64,000 bases of DNA, taken from positions 310,001-374,000 of the forward strand of contig CAWFUJ010000010.1 in NCBI GenBank assembly GCA_963818985.1. Reading direction: 5' to 3'. Each line of letters starts with the position of its first letter. The first letter of the stretch is position 1. Both the position numbers and the translations under genes were made by a program. The notes under the pieces were generated by a model. The model searched no databases, was not told the origin of the DNA, and saw only the letters and a list, made by a program, of their open reading frames with translations. This stretch comes from JAFEDN01 sp963818985 (lineage in GTDB: Bacteria > Pseudomonadota > Gammaproteobacteria > Coxiellales > Coxiellaceae). This document shows positions 9,034 through 16,680 of the stretch, one piece after another.

Positions 9034-10143
9034 ATGCAAATTGAGTTGCAGCAGATTGCTGCGGAACAGGGAGCTGTTCCGGGGAGTACGGACCTGCGGC
9101 GTACCGCCGCCAATCCCGATTATTGGTATCCCCTGGCTTGGTCCGATGACCTCAAGCCCGGAAAGATATTGGGGCGGCGGTTCGCGGGTGACCCCATCGC
9201 GCTCTTCCGCGGCGCGAGCGGGCGGGTGTTTGCACTCGAGGACCGCTGCGCTCACCGCCAGGTGCCACTGCACCTCGGGGTGATCCAGGGCGATGGCGTC
9301 AAGTGCCACTACCACGGCTGGGCGTATGACTGCACCGGCAAATGCATCGACGTGCCCTATCTCGGCCGGGAGCGTGTGCCGAACGGCGTCCGCTCCTATC
9401 CGGTCCGGGAGGTGGATGGGCTCGTGTTCGTCTTTCCAGGCGATCCCGTTTTGGCGGAGGGGCGCCTGCCCACCTCCCTCGGCGCCTCGCAGCGCCGCGA
9501 CTACAAGACGCGGCGGCTCAATCGCGAGGTGGCATGCCACTACACGTTCATGCACGAGAATCTCTTCGACATGAACCATCAGTTCATGCATCGCAAGAAC
9601 ATGGGCTCGATCCGCGCGAGCTGCCTCGGGCGGCGTCATGGCGAGCACTGGGCGGAGGTCGAATACTCCTTCAGCCGCACGGCGGGCAAGTCGTCGATGG
9701 GCGAGCGCGTGATCGTCAACATGGGGCGCAAGCACGGCGACAAGCGGGCGGAATTCCGCGACCACATGCGCATCCGCACCGATTATCCCTCGCAGAGCCT
9801 GAGGGTTTGGGTGGGACGGAACATCACGGAGGACCAGGACCCGGTGTTGAACGTGTGGCTCTGCTACGTTCCCCTCGATGCCCAGCAGCGGACCAACCGC
9901 ACCTTCGGCTATCTCTCCGTGAAGAAGCCGCCGATCCCGGGGCTCCTCAATCTCGCCTGGCCGTTCTTCGTCTGGTTCACGGAGCGCATCTTTCTCGAGG
10001 ACAAGGACATCGTCGAGCACGAGCAGCGGGCGTTCGACGCCCAGGGAGCCGATTGGAACAACGAGGTATTTCCCGCGCTGCGGGACTTGCGCGGCGTTCT
10101 CGCCCGCTCCGGAGTGCTGATGGATCATAGCTTGTCAAAATAA
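9034..10143 (+). CDS. Rieske [2Fe-2S] aromatic ring-hydroxylating oxygenase, alpha-subunit type, probably horizontally acquired
   Basis: 369 residues from ATG 9034, chosen because GGAGG lies eight bases upstream; an in-frame ATG at 8929 has none. The Rieske cluster motif is complete: CAH (x16) CHYH in RCAHRQVPLHLG...VKCHYHGW (about residues 69-90). The non-haem iron segment ENLFDMNHQFMH (about 171-182) gives the paired histidines and nearby Asp of the catalytic domain. The best comparison is vanillate demethylase/phenylpropionate dioxygenase-type oxygenases, which need a separate reductase; none is nearby. Base composition is very different: two 60-base lines I counted are 58% and 63% G+C, while flanks are AT-rich. 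The GC-rich tract runs from about 8870 to 10130 and ends in VLMDHSLSK, so the C-terminus may be cut. Transfer or an assembly chimera are both possible. Confidence 0.85.
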   Translation: MQIELQQIAAEQGAVPGSTDLRRTAANPDYWYPLAWSDDLKPGKILGRRFAGDPIALFRGASGRVFALEDRCAHRQVPLHLGVIQGDGVKCHYHGWAYDCTGKCIDVPYLGRERVPNGVRSYPVREVDGLVFVFPGDPVLAEGRLPTSLGASQRRDYKTRRLNREVACHYTFMHENLFDMNHQFMHRKNMGSIRASCLGRRHGEHWAEVEYSFSRTAGKSSMGERVIVNMGRKHGDKRAEFRDHMRIRTDYPSQSLRVWVGRNITEDQDPVLNVWLCYVPLDAQQRTNRTFGYLSVKKPPIPGLLNLAWPFFVWFTERIFLEDKDIVEHEQRAFDAQGADWNNEVFPALRDLRGVLARSGVLMDHSLSK

Positions 10144-10228
10144 GGGACTAATATGAGGCGATATGCCGATATTTTATTGGGAAATTTGGCTTTCTTCGGA
10201 TGTTATCGGATATAAAAATATGGAGGCG

Positions 10229-10243
10229 GCGGGAATTTAATTA
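10229..10243. repeat. att-like direct repeat, copy 2 (GCGGGAATTTAATTA)
   Basis: Exact match to 7998-8012. Lies 86 bases after the Rieske gene and 875 before the AAA/Toprim operon. Confidence 0.45.
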
Positions 10244-10411
10244 TTGAGTTAATTGATTGTTTTTTCTTGTAAATTTATTTTGATATTTTGATAGATACCC
10301 CAAAAAATACCCCTAAAATTTTGGTACTTAAAAAAGAATTGAACCCACGGGCGGCCTTTTAAAGATTCTATTCTTACGGTGAAATTATACCATAAACTTG
10401 CCACTATTATA

Positions 10412-10439
10412 ATCAATTTCCTGACGTCAGGAAATTGAT
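10412..10439. repeat. perfect 28-bp palindrome
   Basis: ATCAATTTCCTGAC is followed directly by its exact reverse complement, with no loop. Centre GACGTC. Such loop-less palindromes suit a dimeric DNA-binding protein better than an RNA hairpin. Confidence 0.6.
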
Positions 10440-10537
10440 CAAATAAAACCAGTCATAAATTTAGCATGGATTTCGTTGCTAAATAATATCTCAAGAGGTC
10501 TGAATATGGAGAAATGTCTATAATAGTGAAATTCCAC

Positions 10538-10563
10538 CATTCTAAATTCTAGAATTTAGAATG
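10538..10563. repeat. perfect 26-bp palindrome
   Basis: CATTCTAAATTCT is followed directly by its exact reverse complement (centre TCTAGA). It is 98 bases from the previous palindrome. Between them lie 9-base inverted copies ACTATTATA (10402-10410) and TATAATAGT (10520-10528). Confidence 0.6.
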
Positions 10564-10725
10564 ATTCAACAATTCGCAGTTCGCAAACAAAGAATATTGA
10601 TATAAAATATTTTTAAATCAATATGATAGGTTATTTTTCTCCATCCGTGATTCGCGAATTTTCTTGCGATTATGTAATTTTTAGAGGTTTGCCTGGAGGG
10701 CTGCATCTAATTTGTTTATTTTGCA

Positions 10726-10748
10726 ACTATCCGGAATCTCCGGATAGT
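10726..10748. terminator. 10-bp stem hairpin (ACTATCCGGA-ATC-TCCGGATAGT)
   Basis: Perfect 10-bp stem with a 3-nt loop, followed by TCCTTCATTTAAG. It could be a terminator for a lost gene; no U-run is present. Confidence 0.4.
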
Positions 10749-11020
10749 TCCTTCATTTAAGTTTATCTTGTGAGAGCGGGTAGAAGGGGTAACATATAAG
10801 ACTTACTTACAAGTCCATAACGAAAGTAGGTATTAGATTCAATGTTAAGGCGGTTCTATCAGTGAGAGGTTATTTTGCCTGTCGGCCTCCAGGATTATTG
10901 CCGGAATGGGGTTTATTGTAAAGGTAAGATAGATATTTAAACGTCTTAAAGTTGTAACTTAAGAACGAGTTTGACGGGCGTTTTGTATGATATTAATATT
11001 ATGTATATTTTATGATATTA

Positions 11021-11107
11021 TCGTTTTTAACGAAAATTCTCTAAGATCTTTCGATATTTATCCAAAAAAATGTGTTAAAATAAGAAAATAACGATTTTTC
11101 GTTAAAA
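11021..11107 (+). promoter_or_regulatory. promoter/operator region of the AAA-Toprim operon
   Basis: TTTTAACGAAAA (11025-11036) and its exact reverse complement TTTTCGTTAAAA (11096-11107) flank the putative promoter. Each copy is also part of its own small palindrome (TCGTTTTTAACGA at 11021-11033; AACGATTTTTCGTT at 11090-11103). A -10-like TAAAAT lies between them, and the second site sits just before the AAGAGGTGAG ribosome binding site. The layout suggests tight repression by a dimeric protein, as expected for a toxic or defence operon. Confidence 0.5.
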
Positions 11108-11117
11108 GAGGTGAGTT

Positions 11118-12320
11118 ATGTTGAAAAGTATTAAAATTAAAAACTTTTATAGTATTGGAGAGGAGCAAGATGTATCTTTTGAGATTACGCCTAAAGATAA
11201 GCTTGACGATTCAGCACGGTTTATAGGGGCTACTCCGCTGAATGTAGTCTCCTGCCTTATTGGAGCAAATGCCTCAGGTAAAACAACAGTACTTGAGGCT
11301 ATAAGTTTTCTCTTTAGATTTATCAATGAATCTTATACTACCTTGAAAAATAATGAGCCTATTCCTGTCTGCCAACATAAACTCAGAGAAAATGAGCCCA
11401 TAAAAATAGAAATTGAATTTTATAACAAGGATGTACTTTACAGATACTTAATAGAATTCAACCAAAAGATAGTTCTTAAGGAAAAGCTTGATAAGAAAAA
11501 TGGGCGAATGATTAATGTTTTTGAGAGTCATCGACAAGGTAGCAATATTGACATCAAAACATCTTTGAAAATTAATGAGTCAGATAAAACACGTTTTAAA
11601 GAAAGATATAATATTTCATTATTATCTTGCTTGCTAGCTACGGGGTACCTACCTGAAATACATTTTTTTAATTATTTCATATCAAATGTAAATGGTTTTA
11701 AAGAAGTTTCTTTTTCTCCATTTATTTTTAGATTATTAGAACTTTCTTCTGAAATACAAAAAGATGAGGGCTTACGTGAAAGCCTGCTTAATTTTTCTAA
11801 GGACATTGGTTTAGATATATCAGATTTTAAATTTACGCATCATTCTTTTAGAACACCGTCAAAAGAAACAGAACCAAAGCCATTACTTGAATGCATTCAC
11901 AATAAACAAAATGAAGAGTTTACTTTATCTATCTTGGAGCAATCGCATGGTACTCAAAGTAGCATGTATCTTATTTCTAAGATATTGCCAATGTTTAAAA
12001 CTGGAGGACTTGTTGTCTTAGATGAAATTGACTCTGGGCTACATCCCTATGTAGTAAAAAAAATAATCTCACTTTTCGAGGATAAGAGTATAAACTATAA
12101 TAATGCTCAACTATTTTTTTCAACGCATCAACATCCTTTAATTAATGATAGAACAAAAACTCAAATATTTATTACTGAAAAAGAGAAAGCAGAAACCAAA
12201 ATATACCGTTTAGATGATATAGAAGGTGTGCGAAATGATGAAAATTTTTTCCATAAATATTTGGCAGGAACTTATGGAGGAATTCCGAAAGTAAATTGGT
12301 TGGGTGGTAGAGGCGATTAA
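11118..12320 (+). CDS. AAA15-type ATPase of a candidate anti-phage defence operon
   Basis: 400 residues with an ABC/SMC-like ATPase domain: Walker A GANASGKT (residues 49-56), a signature-like LEQSHGTQSS (about 275-284), Walker B LVVLDEIDSGLH (about 301-312) and a His-switch FFSTHQHPL. The ending HKYLAGTYGGIPKV is typical of the AAA15/RloA-type group, which pairs with nuclease partners in abortive infection systems. ATG at 11118 has GAGGTGAG upstream. The next gene starts two bases after this stop, so the two are co-translated. It lies between att-like repeats and integrase remnants. The ATPase class is clear; a defence role is inferred from pairing and context. Confidence 0.8.
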   Translation: MLKSIKIKNFYSIGEEQDVSFEITPKDKLDDSARFIGATPLNVVSCLIGANASGKTTVLEAISFLFRFINESYTTLKNNEPIPVCQHKLRENEPIKIEIEFYNKDVLYRYLIEFNQKIVLKEKLDKKNGRMINVFESHRQGSNIDIKTSLKINESDKTRFKERYNISLLSCLLATGYLPEIHFFNYFISNVNGFKEVSFSPFIFRLLELSSEIQKDEGLRESLLNFSKDIGLDISDFKFTHHSFRTPSKETEPKPLLECIHNKQNEEFTLSILEQSHGTQSSMYLISKILPMFKTGGLVVLDEIDSGLHPYVVKKIISLFEDKSINYNNAQLFFSTHQHPLINDRTKTQIFITEKEKAETKIYRLDDIEGVRNDENFFHKYLAGTYGGIPKVNWLGGRGD

Positions 12321-12322
12321 AC

Positions 12323-12868
12323 ATGGGAAAAAAGAAAAGGCAAAAAAATTCGACTACTTATATAGCTTATGAAGGTAAAAGAGAGGGATTAATTTTAAAA
12401 ATCTTTGATATTTTATATCAACCTGATCAAAATAAGATTAGTATAATGCCTGATTTTATAAGTGGAGGTAATGCTGATGGAATTGTTGGTAGGGCATTGA
12501 AACATAATGATCGAGATAAAGTATCTGCATGGCTGGATGAAGATTTTGAGTTTAAATCTCCGCTAAGCAAAGAAATTAAAAATCGGCTCGCAAAATGTTG
12601 GGAAATCCCAGAAAAGGATATGGAAAATTTTTATGCTTGCAAATTAGGTAATCTTCAATCTAGCTATAACCAGAAAAGAAGAAAGCCATGTCTAATTGTT
12701 TCTCAGCCAGTATGTGTAGAAAGTTTGATACTTAAAATTTTAGGATATTCACTACCATTCGAGGAATGTAACCCTAAAGATTGTGATAAGCAACAAACTC
12801 GATTAAAAAATATCTTAGATGGTATGAGGCAAAGCGAAAAGAATTATCTTTTTATCAAAGACAACTAA
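12323..12868 (+). CDS. Toprim/RloB-like putative nuclease partner
   Basis: 181 residues. It opens with a basic stretch (MGKKKRQKN) and then YIAYEGKREGLIL, where a Glu follows a hydrophobic strand as in Toprim or RloB-type metal sites. A second acidic cluster, DKVSAWLDEDFE (about residues 65-76), would supply the Asp-x-Asp of such a fold. It is short for the class (RloB-like proteins are commonly around 200 residues). Starting two bases after the ATPase stop, it is almost certainly its partner. In related two-gene systems (AbiL, RloAB, PARIS-like) the ATPase controls a toxic Toprim effector. The assignment of this protein rests on motifs only and is tentative. Confidence 0.6.
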   Translation: MGKKKRQKNSTTYIAYEGKREGLILKIFDILYQPDQNKISIMPDFISGGNADGIVGRALKHNDRDKVSAWLDEDFEFKSPLSKEIKNRLAKCWEIPEKDMENFYACKLGNLQSSYNQKRRKPCLIVSQPVCVESLILKILGYSLPFEECNPKDCDKQQTRLKNILDGMRQSEKNYLFIKDN

Positions 12869-12891
12869 CTCGCCACTTACTCTGGATACAC

Positions 12892-13059
12892 GAGAGTTAT
12901 TTTTAAATCTGTTTTAGTTTAGACTCCTTGCTTCGGACACGGCATTTTAATAGTGTTAAGCCCCAATGGAATACCCCGTGACAGTATTACAAGGCCATTT
13001 GCATGGCTATTGGACTGAAGTTGAAGCTCGGAGCTAAAACAGATTTAAAAATAACTCTC
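12892..13059. mobile_element. MITE-like element, 168 bp, with perfect 26-bp terminal inverted repeats
   Basis: The first 26 bases (12892-12917, beginning GAGAGTTATTTTTAAATC) are the exact reverse complement of the last 26 (13034-13059). The repeats continue imperfectly inward. The 116-bp core has no gene. No clear target duplication is seen. It could also be transcribed as a long hairpin, since it lies just after the AAA/Toprim operon. Confidence 0.6.
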
Positions 13060-13109
13060 TTATAATTTTATGAATGTCCCCTAGATAAGCACTGGCAATA
13101 GAAGGGCGG

Positions 13110-13609
13110 CTATGCTCGGCGACCTCGGCCACTTCTGGGCGGGCTATTTAGTCTAGTTGTAAATCTACCATGACGCAGGCCGTGACTGGTAATTCCATTT
13201 TTTCGGTTGATACCGTTTTCACGGCATATATAATAATAATGATTTTTCCATTGCTTAAAATTATAGCCGTCTGGTATTACGGAATGCGTCTTAATCTTGA
13301 TGAGTGATTTTGCGCGTAGTAGTACGTCACGTTGATAGTCAGTTTGAATTGGTATAATACGATCTAGTCCGCCTTTGGTTCCCCAATTCACAGCTAAATA
13401 CCCATCTTTGTCGGCTTGATGCGGTTTTAATAGCGCGGTTTCGCGCATTCGCAAACCGAAAGCGCGCTGCAATTCTAGCTGCATCGCGACTGCGGGATCA
13501 TAACGTCTCTTGCCGTGCTGACTGCGTAGCAAAGCCCACTGCTTTACCATCGCGCAGCAGCTTTATTATGTTTTTCCAGCACCTCATTCAAAGTATTTTT
13601 CAAGGACAT
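13110..13609 (-). pseudogene. tyrosine recombinase/integrase remnant
   Basis: From ATG 13609 (GGAG upstream) the first frame reads MSLKNTLNEVLEKHNKAAAR and then stops; another frame from 13550 continues with MVKQWALLRSQHGKRRYDP.... The catalytic Arg region (LQRAFGLRMRETALL) and the HxxR box (SHGLRHGRF) of tyrosine recombinases are present, but the final catalytic Tyr region is replaced by TTRLNSPPRSGRGRRA. So it is both frameshifted and cut at the 3' end. It probably mobilised one of the modules here, since an att-like repeat lies 74 bases from its start. Confidence 0.7.
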
Positions 13610-13682
13610 TTTTTCTTCTCCTTATTGAAGGCTTTGCCCGCTTATATGGATTCACAGGGGAAAGATAAAATAAAATGGGAGA

Positions 13683-13697
13683 GTGGGAGTTTAATTA
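13683..13697. repeat. att-like direct repeat, copy 3 (two mismatches)
   Basis: GTGGGAGTTTAATTA differs from the exact copies at 7998 and 10229 at two positions. Its place just before the start of an integrase gene is where an attachment site of an integrative element is expected. Confidence 0.35.
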
Positions 13698-13765
13698 TGG
13701 ACTTATGTGCTAGCTATTTTGTTTCACATTAATAGCAATCGAAGCGGGTTTTCGCGGTCAGAGCA

Positions 13766-14029
13766 GGTAATAGCTCAGTGAGTATAACTTGGTGAACGCA
13801 GAATTGACAATTTTGCCCCAGATTGAACGAAAAAATGGCCGAGCAAGCGGAGCATACTCAGGTATGGTGAGCCGCATGCGGCGAACGCCCTGCCATGTAT
13901 GGCAAGGGCGGTAGTCAGCGAAAGTAGTGAAGCTTGGCCAGGACGGCGAGCTACTTAAACCGACAGCCTTCTTTTTCGTTCAATCTGGGACAAAAGTGGC
14001 AATTCCTATCCACGAAGTGAGCTATTACC
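13766..14029. mobile_element. MITE-like element, about 264 bp, with target duplication
   Basis: The ends are long imperfect inverted repeats of about 65 bases: GGTAATAGCTCA at the left and TGAGCTATTACC at the right, then an inner CAGATTGAACGAAAAA matched by TTTTTCGTTCAATCTG. AGAGCA (or AGAGCAG, sharing one terminal base) stands directly on both sides (13760-13765 and 14030-14035), a classic sign of transposition. The ~110-bp core is GC-richer and has no gene. Confidence 0.65.
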
Positions 14030-14089
14030 AGAGCAGTGCCTTCATCGGTAATTTTCTCGCCGGCTATATTGCTAACACCTCTCGCCCCT

Positions 14090-14436
14090 AATGATCAGGC
14101 ATTTTGTATGGAACAACCAGCATGTTTGAGCGAGAGTAGCCCCTCCATGGCGACGACATCTACTTTATTCCGATGGGCGGTTTCTATCGCACCTCGATTT
14201 TCAATTCAACCTAAAACGAGTAATAGTTCAGGGGGATTGATTTCTAAAATTGGTCGCTGGCCTGGCCAAGAAAAAAAACATCTTTTTCAAGCCGGTTAAG
14301 GGTTCTAAGCTTATGGTCTTCCATCCACTTAGCAGAGAATTTGATATGCCATTCCCGAGCGATGGATTCAAAGCTATTTTCAGGGCCTAGCTTTCGGTCA
14401 CGTTTCTTTAGCTGCTTGGCTATTCCGGGGTCAATG
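14090..14436 (-). pseudogene. P4-family integrase, N-terminal remnant
   Basis: Minus-strand reading gives FESIAREWHIKFSAKWMEDHK and LRTLNRLEKDVFFLG, then in another frame LEINPPELLLVLG-IENRGAIETAHR (with an internal stop). These are the arm-binding and core-binding segments of P4-type phage integrases. The catalytic domain is absent; a 240-bp fragment of the extreme C-terminus of the same family lies at 50191-50430. The upstream end is fused to the broken AbiEii gene. Confidence 0.7.
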
Positions 14437-15352
14437 TCTCATTGATAACCAAAATTTAGATATAGTAAATCTAGCTGAGGAACTAGAACGACTCCGAAAG
14501 GAATTTACTTCTGCACGCAGAAAGTGCGGAACATCATTCTTTGATTGGTCAAATTGCTTCAGCAGAAAACGCCGCAAGGTAAAAAAATTGGGATTAATTT
14601 TATCTGCAAGCTGAATTGCATTAAGATCATAAACATGTCCTATGAGTGTTTCATCATCTGGATGATAAGCTCGTGCAATAGCAATAATACACCTGGTGAG
14701 GCCAACCATTTTTCAATGGCTGTTTCATCTACAGAAATGCATTGAGTTGCTGATGAGTTAATGATTGCTGCAATTTTTAAAGTTTCTTCAATTAAGGTGT
14801 GGATTGACAAGGCGACACTGGGAAGATGAATATCCGATAGAGTAAATTCCACTAAAATATGTGACCTTAATCTTGCTTGAGCTGGGAAAGCAAGAGGGTA
14901 GTTAATTTCAATCCGTGAATATTGTCTTTCATTACGAACAATGGGCTCTCCAATTGATAAACCTGAAGTTATTAATTTGGATAAAATTAATGATTTAAAT
15001 TGCTTTAATTTTTTTAATAGTAAACTTTTTCTAAAAGGGGTTGCCTATATTTTTAAGTTGGATTTTAAAATCGAAATCTTCCGACATGCGCTTAACTATC
15101 TTGTGTGCTTTCGCTAAACAGGTGCCACCAGCGAATATTAATCGAAAATATTCATTTTCAATACCCGAAAGGATATGAATAACTTGGGTAACATAATAAT
15201 CTTTTTCAATTACTGCGGTAGGTAGTTCTAAAACATATGGGCTGGGGGCCGACCCTTCATCAATTTTACCACCAGTATCACAGGTTATTTCCCAAACAAT
15301 GATGCCTGGGTCAAAATAAAATTTATCGTTCTCAAAATGAGACAGTGGGCTT
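14431..15352 (-). pseudogene. AbiEii/AbiGii-type nucleotidyltransferase toxin, broken
   Basis: Joining minus-strand frames gives the family pattern: LPTAVIEKDYYVTQVIHIL, then the nucleotidyltransferase core FRLIFAGGTCLAKAHKIV with the acidic motif KRMSEDFDFKI, then a helical region and the closing DDETLIGHVYDLNAIQ. The frame is interrupted by a TAG after KNIGNPF (about 15040) and shifts again near 14700. AbiEii toxins act with an AbiEi antitoxin, normally upstream; none is seen. The 3' end runs into integrase DNA. The family call is good; the gene is dead. Confidence 0.7.
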
Positions 15353-15530
15353 GCTGGTTTTGCGCATTAGTCGTCGGGTCAACTCAATTTACTGATTCAA
15401 AAACCCGATGCGCCTGAAGAAGCTCTCTTTTTATTGTATTGTGCTGACAAATCATTATAATTCTGCTATCCCGTTGCGTTGTATAGCGACTAAAATTTTA
15501 GGAAAAAAATTATACACAAGGAGTTGTGAT

Positions 15531-16625
15531 ATGAAAACCAACCTTAAAGTGAAAGAACCCGCGCCCATGCCCAGTGATTCAGTCTCTGAAGGTGAGGAAG
15601 CAAAATACACTATTGAATACAGTGAACCCAGACCGCAGCCTATCCACCTAAAAGAAGCTAAAATCAACGAAGGCCAGGCGATCATTGAAGAGATTACCTT
15701 ACTGAGTTTCGTTGACGCCCTGCCTGACCTGAGCCAGGACCAGAAAGCCTGGGAAACCCTGCAAGCCATTCTTCATCCTCAACCCACCGGCGTGGAGATC
15801 GATGACGATTTTTTATGCCCGATCACCCAATCATTGATTCGCGATCCCGTTACCACCGCGGATGGGCAAATGTATGAACGGGAAGCGATTGTAATATGGT
15901 TCAGCGAAGGAAAAACTACTTCGCCAAGTACCAATAACCCATTGGAAAGCAAAGTACTGACAGACAATGTGTTCGCTAAAAAACAGATTAATTCTTTGAT
16001 AGAGAAAAATCCGGCGCTGAAAGATTCCGAAGAATGGTACTTGCCGCGCAGTTGGATCGCCGAATTTAAAATCGCCTGTCAAGTGGGTAATGAAAAGACG
16101 ATCAGGGAATTAATCAGCCGTGACCGTCGCCTACTGGTATTGACGTTTAAAGAATCCTCTTTTACAGGTCAAACCGCCTTGCATTTAGCAGCAGCGGTTG
16201 CTCATCCAAAAGCGCTCGATCTGGTCATCGAACTATTGGAAAGCCGTCAAAAAGGGTTGGCGCTGGCGGCGTTGTTACAATCTAATAGCGAAGGCCGGTT
16301 ACCTATCCATTGCGCAGTGCTGGCGAAACAGGATGCCCAGACTTTATTGAAATTGAGCGCACGAATGAGCAAAAAATTAGCAGATGTTGAATCACTTCCA
16401 GCCGGTTTGCCGCCAGGCTTTGACCGGCGGTCGTTGAATGAAGCCCTGGCCTGGTGTGTGGGGCAGGAAGATGTGGAAAAAATCCGCTGCTTTCTGCGAC
16501 TGGGCGCTGATCCGCAGGCGAAAACGGCAAGCGGTGAAACTAGAGTATACCAGGCCGTTAAAAAAGGTTGCTCTCATAGTTTAAGGGTGTTACTGGAAGG
16601 CCAGAGCGGATCCCAATCTGGATGA
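15531..16625 (+). CDS. U-box/ankyrin-repeat protein, N-terminal part (putative E3 ubiquitin ligase effector)
   Basis: Start at ATG 15531 because AAGGAG stands seven bases upstream; an earlier in-frame ATG at 15408 has none. A U-box spans about residues 88-160: DDDFLCPITQSLIRDPVTTADGQMYEREAI... is the E2-binding fold of eukaryotic ubiquitin ligases. Ankyrin repeats follow (TGQTALHLAAA, GRLPIHCAVL, and others). In Legionella, U-box and F-box/ankyrin proteins are secreted to redirect host ubiquitination, so the same is inferred here. The frame ends at LLEGQSGSQSG; removing one base near 16600 restores LLEGRADPNLDDL and joins the next part. If the stop is real, a U-box with a shortened repeat array is made. 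Confidence 0.75.
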   Translation: MKTNLKVKEPAPMPSDSVSEGEEAKYTIEYSEPRPQPIHLKEAKINEGQAIIEEITLLSFVDALPDLSQDQKAWETLQAILHPQPTGVEIDDDFLCPITQSLIRDPVTTADGQMYEREAIVIWFSEGKTTSPSTNNPLESKVLTDNVFAKKQINSLIEKNPALKDSEEWYLPRSWIAEFKIACQVGNEKTIRELISRDRRLLVLTFKESSFTGQTALHLAAAVAHPKALDLVIELLESRQKGLALAALLQSNSEGRLPIHCAVLAKQDAQTLLKLSARMSKKLADVESLPAGLPPGFDRRSLNEALAWCVGQEDVEKIRCFLRLGADPQAKTASGETRVYQAVKKGCSHSLRVLLEGQSGSQSG

Positions 16626-16680
16626 TCTACGCCTGGATGATTCACCCTTACATGCCGCGGTTCGCCGCGGCGACCAGGGC

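Larger units (their letters stand above)
10144..11117. other. 974-bp gene-free region with palindromes
   Basis: No convincing coding sequence on either strand. It holds copy 2 of the att-like repeat (10229-10243), the second T-arm-like repeat (10336-10347), three perfect inverted repeats (10412-10439, 10538-10563, 10726-10748) and the operator-like pair before the AAA gene (11021-11107). It looks like the junction of integrated elements rather than a decayed gene. Confidence 0.5.

Noticed and set aside
9007..10128. 373-residue open frame opposite the Rieske gene
   Set aside because: Long antisense frames are usual in GC-rich genes; the plus-strand protein has complete Rieske and iron motifs and a ribosome binding site, the antisense frame has neither.
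9342..10130. 262-residue plus-strand frame inside the Rieske gene
   Set aside because: Arg/Pro/His-rich composition typical of an out-of-frame reading of GC-rich DNA; no ribosome binding site.
11118..12868. Gabija or classical OLD nuclease system
   Set aside because: In GajA/OLD the Toprim domain is fused to the ATPase; here ATPase and putative Toprim are separate genes.
14036..14299. 87-residue plus-strand frame
   Set aside because: The minus strand carries recognisable P4 integrase segments over the same bases.
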